Origin: Desulfocapsa sp.
GTDB lineage: Bacteria > Desulfobacterota > Desulfobulbia > Desulfobulbales > Desulfocapsaceae
NCBI GenBank assembly: GCA_016765495.1
Contig: JAESPV010000035.1
Location: 133,472-166,862 of the forward strand
Reading direction: 5' to 3'
DNA length: 33,391 bases
The translations under genes and the position numbers were made by a program. Below are positions 17,277 through 25,194 of the stretch, in pieces (the stretch's first letter is position 1; every line of letters begins with the position of its first letter). The notes beneath the pieces were generated by a model. The model made no database searches. It was not told the origin of the DNA and saw nothing but the letters and a program-made list of their open reading frames with translations.

Positions 17277-18523
17277 CAATCTTCTTGTTTTTTGTCCCGA
17301 CTTTCATTCTTATAATCGTATTTTCCATACCATACAGCATCCCGAAAAGCACGGGGAGATGTATTGCCTTCAGTACTGATAAGTAACACAACAGAGGTTT
17401 TTCCTAACCCCAGTTGTTTACGCAGCCGGGCAGGATTGCCGGTTGTTGATTCCATCAGTAAGTGGAGCAGACCGGTGGTGACCGCGCCGGACTCACCCGA
17501 GATTAGCACATCGTCACCTTTCAATGGAGTCGCTAACACTCGCATCCCTGTGGCGGCAAGATAATCGGGGCAGGAAGCATAAGCCGCAGCATAATCACGC
17601 AACAATTCCCAACTGATGGTGTTGGGTTCACCGCAGGCCAGACCCGCCATAAGCGTATCAAGCTCACCGCTTACATTATGAGCTTTCCCGTCACCAATTT
17701 GAGCAGATTTATAAATGCAGTTTGCTTTTTCCGGTTCAACGATTGTTATTTTCGGCATTTTTTTTCCAAGTCTGGAGGCAAAAAAGCCAAGCACACCACC
17801 GGCAAAGGATCCAACCCCGGCCTGAAGAAACACATGGGTCGGTTGCGCGATTCCTTGTTTCTGAAGCTGTTCCAGGGCTTCAACAGCTAAGGTTGCATAG
17901 CCCTGCATGATCCATGTTGGAATGGCTTCATATCCGGCCCAGGCTGTATCCTGAACGACGACCCAATTGTTTTCTTTAGCTTTTTTTTCAGCCAGTCGAA
18001 CTGCATCGTCATAGTTTAAATCGGTTATAGAAGCTTGAGCACCAAGATCCTGGATATTCTTCAGCCTCACCGGATCTGAACCTTTGGGCATATAAACAAC
18101 AGCCTTTTGCTTCAGTTGTTTGGCTGCCCAGGCAACAGCACGCCCGTGGTTGCCATCAGTTGCTGTGGCAAAGGTGATATCGCCAAGTTGTTTTCGAACA
18201 GTCACTGAACGTAACTCTTCATAGGAAATATCGGAAATATCCTTATCCAATTTTTCGGCCAGATAACGACCGATGGCATAGGATGCACCAAGGACCTTGA
18301 ACGCATTAAGACCAAAACGTGAAGATTCATCTTTAACAAAAAGTTTATCGATGCCGAGATATTCTGCAAGATTGGGCAGTGATACCAATGGGGTGGGTTC
18401 ATATTCCTTGAAACTTTTATGATACGCACGAGCTTTCTCTGCTTCTTCTGTGGTAAGGATGTTGAGATTAGCCCCCTCCCCCGGTTCTTTCAAATTTTTG
18501 TTAAAAATGTAGTCTATGGACAT
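17276..18523 (-). CDS. ygeX: 2,3-diaminopropionate ammonia-lyase YgeX
   Basis: The 415-aa PLP enzyme splits 2,3-diaminopropionate to pyruvate and two ammonia. It shows fold-type II features: the Schiff-base lysine Lys76 in RFGLNAFKVLGASYAIG, the substrate/phosphate segment TDGNHGRAVAWAA, the glycine loop QAGVGSFAGGVLG, and SGESGAVTTGLLHLL near the C-terminus. Length fits YgeX (398 aa in E. coli) with a slightly longer tail (NESRDKKQED). The start is set by AGGAGAG 7 nt upstream, which overlaps the ridA stop codon. In the purine-degradation cluster it is the terminal step that yields pyruvate. It releases 2-aminoacrylate as an intermediate, which explains the adjacent ridA. Confidence 0.95.
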   Translation of the reverse strand: MSIDYIFNKNLKEPGEGANLNILTTEEAEKARAYHKSFKEYEPTPLVSLPNLAEYLGIDKLFVKDESSRFGLNAFKVLGASYAIGRYLAEKLDKDISDISYEELRSVTVRKQLGDITFATATDGNHGRAVAWAAKQLKQKAVVYMPKGSDPVRLKNIQDLGAQASITDLNYDDAVRLAEKKAKENNWVVVQDTAWAGYEAIPTWIMQGYATLAVEALEQLQKQGIAQPTHVFLQAGVGSFAGGVLGFFASRLGKKMPKITIVEPEKANCIYKSAQIGDGKAHNVSGELDTLMAGLACGEPNTISWELLRDYAAAYASCPDYLAATGMRVLATPLKGDDVLISGESGAVTTGLLHLLMESTTGNPARLRKQLGLGKTSVVLLISTEGNTSPRAFRDAVWYGKYDYKNESRDKKQED

Positions 18524-18535
18524 AGGTTCTCTCTC

Positions 18536-18916
18536 CTATGCCATTGCAATGGCATCTATTTCAACTTTAGCACCCAATGGCAGAGCTGCCACCTGAACAG
18601 TTGCGCGCGCAGGATAGTTTCCGGTAAAGAAGCTTGCATACATGTCATTTATTGCCGCAAAATCGGCCAGATCAGTTACAAAAATTCCGCAACGGACTAC
18701 CTGTTCCATGGACGAGCCAGCCTCTTTGAGAATTGCCTTAATATTATTCATACTTTGCTCGGTCTGCACACTGACATCATCATCCATCTCCTTTGTTTCG
18801 GGATTTAATGGAAGTTGGCCGGATACATAGATGGTGTCACCATGTTGGACAGCCTGGGAGTAGGGTCCAATTGCTGCGGGGGCATTTGGGGTGCTGATGA
18901 TATTTTTTTTTGACAT
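18536..18916 (-). CDS. ridA: RidA-family enamine/imine deaminase
   Basis: The 126-aa protein has the standard YjgF/YER057c/UK114 family length. It hydrolyses reactive 2-aminoacrylate and related imines to keto acids. Seen are the N-terminal STPNAPAAIGPYSQAVQHGDTIYVSGQ segment, the middle VVRCGIFVTDLADFAAIN and the catalytic-arginine strand PARATVQVAALPLGAKVEIDAIA. AGGAGA lies 6 nt before the ATG. It is the first gene of the minus arm and its stop overlaps the ygeX ribosome-binding site, so RidA is made together with the lyase that generates its substrate. Confidence 0.95.
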   Translation of the reverse strand: MSKKNIISTPNAPAAIGPYSQAVQHGDTIYVSGQLPLNPETKEMDDDVSVQTEQSMNNIKAILKEAGSSMEQVVRCGIFVTDLADFAAINDMYASFFTGNYPARATVQVAALPLGAKVEIDAIAMA

Positions 18917-18962
18917 ATTATATCTCCTTCGATATTTAACGATTTAATAAACGTACAACCAT

Positions 18963-18991
18963 TTTATAATTTTTTAAACTTTTCATGGCAA
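18963..18991 (-). promoter_or_regulatory. sigma70-type promoter of the ridA-ygeX-regulator-mocA arm
   Basis: On the minus strand TTGCCA (18991-18986) and TATAAA (18968-18963) are exactly 17 bp apart, giving a predicted start about 40 nt before ridA. It is the best promoter-like match in the divergent region. Confidence 0.6.
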
Positions 18992-19054
18992 GGCAAAAAT
19001 TTTCAGAAAGTACTCTTTCACATGGGACTCGCTACTTAAAAGTCGATAACGTGC

Positions 19055-19073
19055 ATATAATACTGCATTATAT
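19055..19073. promoter_or_regulatory. inverted repeat in the divergent control region, candidate operator
   Basis: ATATAAT (19055-19061) and ATTATAT (19067-19073) form a perfect 7-bp inverted repeat around ACTGC. It lies between the two outward-facing promoters, a good place for the regulator encoded at 16632-17276. It is AT-rich, so chance occurrence is possible. Confidence 0.35.
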
Positions 19074-19127
19074 ATGGTAGCGAAAATTATTCCGACGTGG
19101 CACGAGGTTCGCTTTCCTGAAATTGAG

Positions 19128-19156
19128 TTGACAAGAACTTATACTTTTTGTAAAAA
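19128..19156 (+). promoter_or_regulatory. candidate promoter of the ygeY-to-permease arm
   Basis: A perfect -35 TTGACA (19128-19133) is followed after 17 bp by TAAAAA (19151-19156), which matches the -10 consensus at four positions. The start codon of ygeY follows 48 bp later. The weak -10 would suit a promoter that needs activation. Confidence 0.45.
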
Positions 19157-19204
19157 TACGTCTGTAAAAATCCATCAAGAATATAACAGAGAGTACAAAT
19201 ACAA

Positions 19205-20416
19205 ATGGCTAAGCTTAACTTTGATAAAATAACTGAACTTGCTAAAACATACGAACCTGAAATGACCAGATTCCTGCGGGATATGGTTGCCATACCGAGC
19301 GAAAGCTGTGATGAAGAAAAAGTAATTCTTCGAATTAAAGAAGAAATGGAAAAGGTTGGTTTTGATAAAGTTGAAATCGACCCCATGGGCAATATCCTTG
19401 GTTATATCGGTTCCGGCCCACGCTTGATAGCCTTTGATGCCCACATTGATACTGTCGGTGTTGGCGTTGCCGGAAACTGGAATTTTGATCCTTACGAAGG
19501 TTACGAAGACGATGAATGCATTGGTGGCCGGGGAACTTCCGATCAGGAAGGGGGGATGGCATCCATGGTTTATGCAGGTAAAATCATCAAAGACCTTGGC
19601 CTTGCCGATGATGGATACACTGTTGTTATGACAGGAACAGTTCAGGAAGAGGACTGCGATGGTTTATGCTGGCAGTACATCATTAACGAACTTGGCCTGA
19701 AACCGGAATTTGTGGTTTCCACTGAACCAACCGATGGCGGGATTTATCGTGGCCAGCGAGGTCGCATGGAAATCCGTGTTGATGTGGAAGGCATCTCCTC
19801 CCATGGTTCCGCACCTGAACGAGGCGACAATGCCATCTTTAAAATGGCAAAAATTTTAAATGAACTTGAAGTGTTACACACGGAACTTGCAGATGATCCG
19901 TTCCTTGGCAAAGGATCACTCACTGTTTCTCAGATATTTTACACATCTCCATCACGTTGTGCTGTGGCCGATGGCTGTTCAATCTCCATCGACAGGCGTC
20001 TCACTGTTGGAGAAGATGCAAAACTTGCCATGTCTCAGATTGCAAATCTCCCTGCTGCAAAAGCTGCAAATGCCAAGGTGAGCATGTATAAGTACGATAC
20101 TCCTGCTTATACCGGCCTTGTTTATCCCACGGATTGCGATTTTCCATCATGGGTTGTGGCAGAAGACCATCCGGCAGTTCAGGCAACAGCAGCAGCTTAC
20201 TCATCACTCTTTAAAACTGCTCCCCGCATCGACAAGTGGACTTTTTCCACAAATGGTGTGGCTATAACTGGTATGCATGGTATCCCAACAGTCGGCTTTG
20301 GCCCGGGAAAAGAAGCTGAGGCACACGCGCCAAACGAGAAAACATGGAAGGCTGATCTTGTTCGCTGCGCTGCTTTGTATGCAGCCCTCCCCAGTGTTTA
20401 TGTAGAAAAGAATTAA
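19205..20416 (+). CDS. ygeY: YgeY, M20-family putative selenium-metabolism hydrolase
   Basis: The 403-aa protein has the same length as E. coli YgeY and belongs to the M20 metallohydrolases (ArgE/DapE/carboxypeptidase G2 type). The di-metal ligands are all present: His80 and Asp82 in DAHIDTVG, Asp113 in GTSDQEGG, the catalytic Glu148 with ligand Glu149 in QEEDCDG, Glu174 in STEPTDGG, and His374 in EAEAHAPNE. It probably removes an acyl or carbamoyl group from a ring-opened purine product, upstream of YgeX, but the substrate is not proven. The ribosome-binding site is weak (GAGAG about 11 nt upstream). It is the first gene of the plus arm. Confidence 0.92.
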   Translation: MAKLNFDKITELAKTYEPEMTRFLRDMVAIPSESCDEEKVILRIKEEMEKVGFDKVEIDPMGNILGYIGSGPRLIAFDAHIDTVGVGVAGNWNFDPYEGYEDDECIGGRGTSDQEGGMASMVYAGKIIKDLGLADDGYTVVMTGTVQEEDCDGLCWQYIINELGLKPEFVVSTEPTDGGIYRGQRGRMEIRVDVEGISSHGSAPERGDNAIFKMAKILNELEVLHTELADDPFLGKGSLTVSQIFYTSPSRCAVADGCSISIDRRLTVGEDAKLAMSQIANLPAAKAANAKVSMYKYDTPAYTGLVYPTDCDFPSWVVAEDHPAVQATAAAYSSLFKTAPRIDKWTFSTNGVAITGMHGIPTVGFGPGKEAEAHAPNEKTWKADLVRCAALYAALPSVYVEKN

Positions 20417-20429
20417 GGCCATACCGACT

Positions 20430-21380
20430 GTGAAAAAACAGCTTGCTGTGATTGCCATTGGAGGCAATTCCCTGATTAAGCATCGGGAAAAACAAACGGT
20501 GGAAGATCAGTACAATGCAATTTGCGAGACAATTAAACACCTTGTTGACCTTGTTGAATTGGATTATCAATTAATTATCACCCATGGTAATGGGCCGCAG
20601 GTTGGTTTTATCATGCTGCGCTCAGAAATTGCCCGTGACCAGATTGGGCTGCACATTGTCCCTTTAAGTTCCTGTGTGGCAGATACCCAAGGGGCGATTG
20701 GTCTTCAGATTCAACAGGCCTTAACTGATGAGCTGCAAAACCGTCAACTGGATGCAAAAGCTGTAACCATTGTCACTCAGGTTGTAGTGAGTCCAACTGA
20801 CCCCGGTTTTGTTGTCCCGGATAAACCAATTGGTGAATTTTATCCTGAAGAAAAGCTTGCAAAGCTCAAGGAGCAGCACCCTGACTGGATATTAAAGCAG
20901 GATGCCAATCGTGGCTATCGCAGGGTCGTTGCATCGCCTTTGCCCTTGGTAATCGTGGAAGAAGAGGCTGTTGTTGCCCTCCTTGAAAATGGTTTTCATG
21001 TTGTGACTGCGGGAGGTGGCGGGGTACCTGTTGTTCGGAGTGATATCGGCCTTACAAGTGTTGATGCTGTGATCGATAAAGATAAGACTGCCTCTCTTCT
21101 TGCCACCAACTTGCATGCACCCCTGCTTGTTATTTCCACAGCAATAGAGCAGGTTATGCTGAATTTTGATACTGCTGAAGAGAAAGCTCTTGGCCAGGTA
21201 TCAGTGGCAGATATGGAAAAATATCTTTATGACGGCCATTTTGCACCGGGTTCCATGGCTCCCAAAATTGAAGCTGCCATTGACTTTATCAAAAATGGCG
21301 GAAAAAAAGTAATCATCACGAACCCCGAAAATATAGGCAAAGCTATTTGCCATGGTAAGGGAACTCAGATAATCCCTTAA
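20430..21380 (+). CDS. yqeA: carbamate kinase (YqeA/ArcC family)
   Basis: The 316-aa amino-acid-kinase-fold enzyme converts carbamoyl phosphate and ADP to ATP, CO2 and ammonia. Seen are the N-terminal glycine loop AIGGNSLI (residues 8-15), ITHGNGPQVG near 50, the AGGGGVPVV loop, the SVDAVIDKDKTASLLATNL segment and the C-terminal FIKNGGKKVIITNPENIGKAI. The start is GTG at 20430, 14 bp after the ygeY stop, with a weak upstream AAGG. With the carbamoyltransferase downstream it supplies ATP by substrate-level phosphorylation. The gene symbol follows its cluster context; arcC-like naming would also be correct. Confidence 0.95.
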   Translation: MKKQLAVIAIGGNSLIKHREKQTVEDQYNAICETIKHLVDLVELDYQLIITHGNGPQVGFIMLRSEIARDQIGLHIVPLSSCVADTQGAIGLQIQQALTDELQNRQLDAKAVTIVTQVVVSPTDPGFVVPDKPIGEFYPEEKLAKLKEQHPDWILKQDANRGYRRVVASPLPLVIVEEEAVVALLENGFHVVTAGGGGVPVVRSDIGLTSVDAVIDKDKTASLLATNLHAPLLVISTAIEQVMLNFDTAEEKALGQVSVADMEKYLYDGHFAPGSMAPKIEAAIDFIKNGGKKVIITNPENIGKAICHGKGTQIIP

Positions 21381-21398
21381 TAATCAGGAGATACAAAA

Positions 21399-22595
21399 AT
21401 GGACAAACTGGGAATTGAACAATTAATCAGGGAACTTTCCACACTTGATTATCAGAATATGTATAATGATGATTTTCTCCTGACCTGGGAAAAATCAGAC
21501 GATGAAATCAGCGCCACCTTTACCGTGGCAGAAATCCTGCGCGGTATGCGGGAACAGAATATTTCCAGCCGTGTTTTTGATTCGGGTCTGGGCGTTTCCC
21601 TGTTTCGTGATAATTCCACTCGTACCCGTTTCAGTTTCACCAGTGCCTGTAATCTCCTTGGCCTGGAAGTTCAGGATCTTGATGAGGGAAAGTCACAGAT
21701 TGCCCATGGTGAAACTGTCCGTGAAACTGCTAACATGATCTCCTTCATGGCTGATGTTATCGGTATCCGCGATGATATGTATATTGGAAAGGGCAACGCC
21801 TACATGCGCAATGTTGCACAATCTGTCCAGATCGGCCATGAGGAAGGAGTGCTTGAACAGCGTCCGACCCTTGTGAACCTGCAGTGCGACATCGATCATC
21901 CCACCCAGTCCATGTCTGACATGCTGCATATCATCAAACACTTTGGCGGGGTAGAAAATCTTGCAGGGAAAAAGATTGCCATGTCCTGGGCCTACTCTCC
22001 ATCTTATGGTAAACCCCTGTCTGTGCCCCAGGGAATAATCGGTCTGATGACCCGTTTTGGAATGAACGTAGCCCTTGCTCACCCCGAAGGATATGAAGTT
22101 ATGCCTGAAGTTGAGGAAGTCGCTGCCAGACAGGCTGCTGAAGCTGGTGGAACATTTAGCAAATCAAACTCCATGGCTGAAGCATTTCAGGATGCGGATA
22201 TTGTGTATCCTAAAAGCTGGGCACCATATGCTGCAATGGAAAAACGTACTGATCTCTATGGCAATGGTGATATGGACGGTATTAAAGCCCTTGAGCAGGA
22301 GTTACTTGGCCAGAACAAAAAACATATGGATTGGACCTGCACAGAAGAGCTTATGGCCACCACCCATAATGGATCTGCTCTGTACATGCATTGTCTGCCG
22401 GCTGACATTACCGGAGTCTCCTGCGAACATGGTGAGGTCGAGGCCTCGGTTTTTGATCGTTATCGGGTACCACAGTATAAAGAAGCCAGCTATAAACCTT
22501 ATATTATTGCTGCAATGATCTTTCTCTCCAGGATGAAAAATTCTGCAGATGTATTGCAAGGCCTGATGGAGCGTGCGACTCCAAGAACACTGTAA
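21399..22595 (+). CDS. ygeW: knotted carbamoyltransferase YgeW
   Basis: The 398-aa protein is close in length to E. coli YgeW (396 aa). The carbamoyl-phosphate loop is STRTR (residues 73-77) inside FRDNSTRTRFSF. The second phosphate motif is HPTQ (167-170) with SMSDMLHI, and the C-terminal MHCLPAD carries Cys332. The long internal segments fit the knotted transcarbamylase subfamily rather than ornithine or aspartate carbamoyltransferase. In the anaerobic purine cluster it would run in the direction that makes carbamoyl phosphate from a ureido compound, feeding the kinase upstream; 2,3-diureidopropionate has been proposed as a related intermediate. AGGAG lies well placed before the ATG. Confidence 0.95.
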   Translation: MDKLGIEQLIRELSTLDYQNMYNDDFLLTWEKSDDEISATFTVAEILRGMREQNISSRVFDSGLGVSLFRDNSTRTRFSFTSACNLLGLEVQDLDEGKSQIAHGETVRETANMISFMADVIGIRDDMYIGKGNAYMRNVAQSVQIGHEEGVLEQRPTLVNLQCDIDHPTQSMSDMLHIIKHFGGVENLAGKKIAMSWAYSPSYGKPLSVPQGIIGLMTRFGMNVALAHPEGYEVMPEVEEVAARQAAEAGGTFSKSNSMAEAFQDADIVYPKSWAPYAAMEKRTDLYGNGDMDGIKALEQELLGQNKKHMDWTCTEELMATTHNGSALYMHCLPADITGVSCEHGEVEASVFDRYRVPQYKEASYKPYIIAAMIFLSRMKNSADVLQGLMERATPRTL

Positions 22596-22629
22596 GAAGT
22601 AGTTGCAGACTTGCATAAAGAGGGGGGCT

Positions 22630-25185
22630 ATGATTGAACTAACGCTTAACGGTAAGGGAACACAATACACAGGTGACGAGGATGTTTCTCTACTCTCCTG
22701 GTTACGCAATGATAAAAACCTGACTGCAGCCAAAGACGGTTGTTCAGGACAGGCTGCATGTGGAGCTTGTCTGGTGGAGGTGGATAAAAAGGCAGTCCTT
22801 GCCTGTGCAACCCCCATGAAAAAAGTTGCGGGCAAGAACGTTGTCACCCTTGAAGGGGTGCCCGAGTCCCTTTTACAGACCCTTGGCAAGGCATTTGCTG
22901 GCAGTGGCGCAGTACAGTGTGGGTTTTGTACACCCGGATTTTTAACCAGAACCAAAATTTTACTGGCAAAAAATGATACCCCCACCAGAGCCGAGGTTTT
23001 AAAAGCATTACAGTTCAATCTCTGTCGCTGTACCGGCTATGTGAAGATTGTTGATGCGGTCATTGCCGCAGCAACTGCCCTCCGAGAAGAAAAAGACACT
23101 CCCTTTGAAGACAAGGCAGGCATTGGTGTATCGAGTCCAAAATTTAAGGCGGTTGAGCGGGCCATTGGCCGTAAGCCCTTTACTGATGATTTACGCTTTG
23201 AAGGTATGCTCCATGGCGCGTTGAAATTTTCCGATCATCCGAGGGCCAAAATCCTCTCCATCGATGTGAGTGTTGCAGAAAAACAACCCGGCGTAAAACG
23301 TGTTTTTCTTGCCGCTGATATTCCAGGTAAACGTAACTCCGGACTTATTGTTGAAGATTGGCCCTTAATGATAAAGCAGGGAGAAATTACCCGCTATATC
23401 GGAGATGTGCTGGCATCCGTTGTTGCTGAAACCGAGGCTCAGGCAAGAGCAGCCGTGGAATTCATTGCAGTTGAGTATGAGGTTCTTGAACCACTCACCG
23501 ACATGCTGAAGGCTCTTGACAGTCCGATCAAAATCCACGAAAGCGGTAATCTTCTTGGTGAAAAAATCATACAACGTGGCGATACCGCCAGGCTGTTTGC
23601 AGAATCTGCTTTTACTGCAAAGGGAACCTACACAACCCCGACCATTGACCACGGATTCCTTGAAATGGAATGTTGTGTTGTTATCCCCAAAAAGAATGGA
23701 ATAAAAGTCTTTTCCCAGAGTCAGGGGCCGTATCGTGAACGTGATGAAATTGCCCAGCAGCTGGCTCTTTCAGAGGATCAGGTCGAAGTCGAAATTGTTG
23801 ACTGCGGTGGTGCTTTTGGCGGAAAGGAAGATATTACGGTACAGGGACACGCAGCCCTTGCCTGTCATCTGCTGCAGACCCCTGTAAAATACAAACTCAC
23901 CAGACCTCAATCCATCCGCATGCATCCCAAACGTCATCCAACCAGTATGGATTATGAAATTGGTTGTGACGCGAAGGGCATGCTCACTGCCTTGCATGCA
24001 AGAATTATTGGTGATACCGGTGCGTACGCCTCTGTCGGCGGACCGGTTATGGATCGTGCCGGAACGCATGCCTCCGGCGGATACCACTTTGAAGCTGTGG
24101 ATATTGCGGCACGATCTGTGTACACCAACAATATTCCCTGCGGTGCCATGCGAGGATTTGGTGTTAATCAGGCCACATTTGCCCTTGAATGTTTAATTGA
24201 TGAGCTTTGCAAAAAAGGCGACTTTGACCGCTGGCAGTTCCGTTACGACAATGCCCTTGATATCGGTCGTATGCTGGCTCCTGGCCAGGTACTTACAGCA
24301 AGTGTGGGCCTTAAAGAAACATTGGAAAGTGTTAAAGAGGCCTATGATAAAGCCAGGTATAAAGGACTTGCCTGTGCCGTGAAAAATTGTGGTGTGGGCA
24401 ACGGTATCCCTGAACTCAGCAGGGTTGTCATTGAAATCCATGAAGGCGGCAAGATCATCCTTCACCATGGCTGGACAGAGATGGGACAGGGAGTGCACAC
24501 CATTGCACAGCAGGTTCTTTGCGAGGCAACAGGAATAACAGATATTGACCTGATCACTCCTGTTGTCACCACTGCATCCGGTGCCATTGGCGGCCCTACA
24601 ACTGCAAGCCGTGGAACCTTACTTCTTGGACGTGCCATCATCGATGCTGCGAAAAATCTGCAAGAGGACCTCAAAGAAAAATCACTTGAGGAACTTGCAG
24701 GCCGTACATACAAAGGTGAATTTTTCTGCGATTATACCCAGGCAGATGGGAAACCCGGTGAGATCATCTCTCACATTTCCTATGGTTATGCCACCAATCT
24801 CGCAATTCTTGACGATGACGGCAAGCTGGAAAAAGTCATTGCCTCCCATGATGCCGGAAAAATTCTTAATCCAAAACTGTTTCAAGGTCAGATCGAGGGC
24901 GGGGTCGCCATGGGCATTGGCTATGCCCTCACTGAAAAAGTACCCCTCAAAGACGGTAAACTCACTTCGGATAAATACAGAGCACTCGGTATTCCAAAGA
25001 TGAATAAATTACCGGCAATTGAGGTAATTGGTGTTGAATCCGATGATCCGGAAGGGCCATATGGTGCCAAAGGTGTTGGTGAAATCGGTTGTATTGCCAC
25101 TGCCCCTGCCATTGCCAATGCTTTTTCTGATTATGACGGGAAGCGCAGATTTTCTCTACCGCTCAAACCAATCGATACGGAATAG
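22630..25185 (+). CDS. xdhD: selenium-dependent xanthine dehydrogenase, fused [2Fe-2S] and molybdenum domains
   Basis: The protein is 851 aa from the ATG at 22630, which has AGGGGGG just upstream; the frame is open from 22603 but the extra nine residues have no family match. The N-terminal domain (1-150) binds two [2Fe-2S] clusters: Cys38, Cys44, Cys47, Cys59 and Cys97, Cys100, Cys132, Cys134. The molybdenum domain has GGAFGGKED (393-401) and the catalytic-base motif GAKGVGE with Glu818. It matches the Se-dependent xanthine dehydrogenase family, which carries a labile, non-selenocysteine selenium at Mo. It would interconvert hypoxanthine, xanthine and urate. No FAD domain or FAD subunit gene is adjacent. 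The first cluster has one extra residue (C-x5-C instead of C-x4-C). The symbol follows E. coli context; that protein lacks canonical Fe-S cysteines. Confidence 0.9.
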   Translation: MIELTLNGKGTQYTGDEDVSLLSWLRNDKNLTAAKDGCSGQAACGACLVEVDKKAVLACATPMKKVAGKNVVTLEGVPESLLQTLGKAFAGSGAVQCGFCTPGFLTRTKILLAKNDTPTRAEVLKALQFNLCRCTGYVKIVDAVIAAATALREEKDTPFEDKAGIGVSSPKFKAVERAIGRKPFTDDLRFEGMLHGALKFSDHPRAKILSIDVSVAEKQPGVKRVFLAADIPGKRNSGLIVEDWPLMIKQGEITRYIGDVLASVVAETEAQARAAVEFIAVEYEVLEPLTDMLKALDSPIKIHESGNLLGEKIIQRGDTARLFAESAFTAKGTYTTPTIDHGFLEMECCVVIPKKNGIKVFSQSQGPYRERDEIAQQLALSEDQVEVEIVDCGGAFGGKEDITVQGHAALACHLLQTPVKYKLTRPQSIRMHPKRHPTSMDYEIGCDAKGMLTALHARIIGDTGAYASVGGPVMDRAGTHASGGYHFEAVDIAARSVYTNNIPCGAMRGFGVNQATFALECLIDELCKKGDFDRWQFRYDNALDIGRMLAPGQVLTASVGLKETLESVKEAYDKARYKGLACAVKNCGVGNGIPELSRVVIEIHEGGKIILHHGWTEMGQGVHTIAQQVLCEATGITDIDLITPVVTTASGAIGGPTTASRGTLLLGRAIIDAAKNLQEDLKEKSLEELAGRTYKGEFFCDYTQADGKPGEIISHISYGYATNLAILDDDGKLEKVIASHDAGKILNPKLFQGQIEGGVAMGIGYALTEKVPLKDGKLTSDKYRALGIPKMNKLPAIEVIGVESDDPEGPYGAKGVGEIGCIATAPAIANAFSDYDGKRRFSLPLKPIDTE

Positions 25186-25194
25186 GATACTCAA

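Noticed and set aside
22630..25185. An in-frame selenocysteine codon as the source of selenium dependence.
   Set aside because: This enzyme family uses a labile, non-selenocysteine selenium; no frame here needs a UGA read-through.
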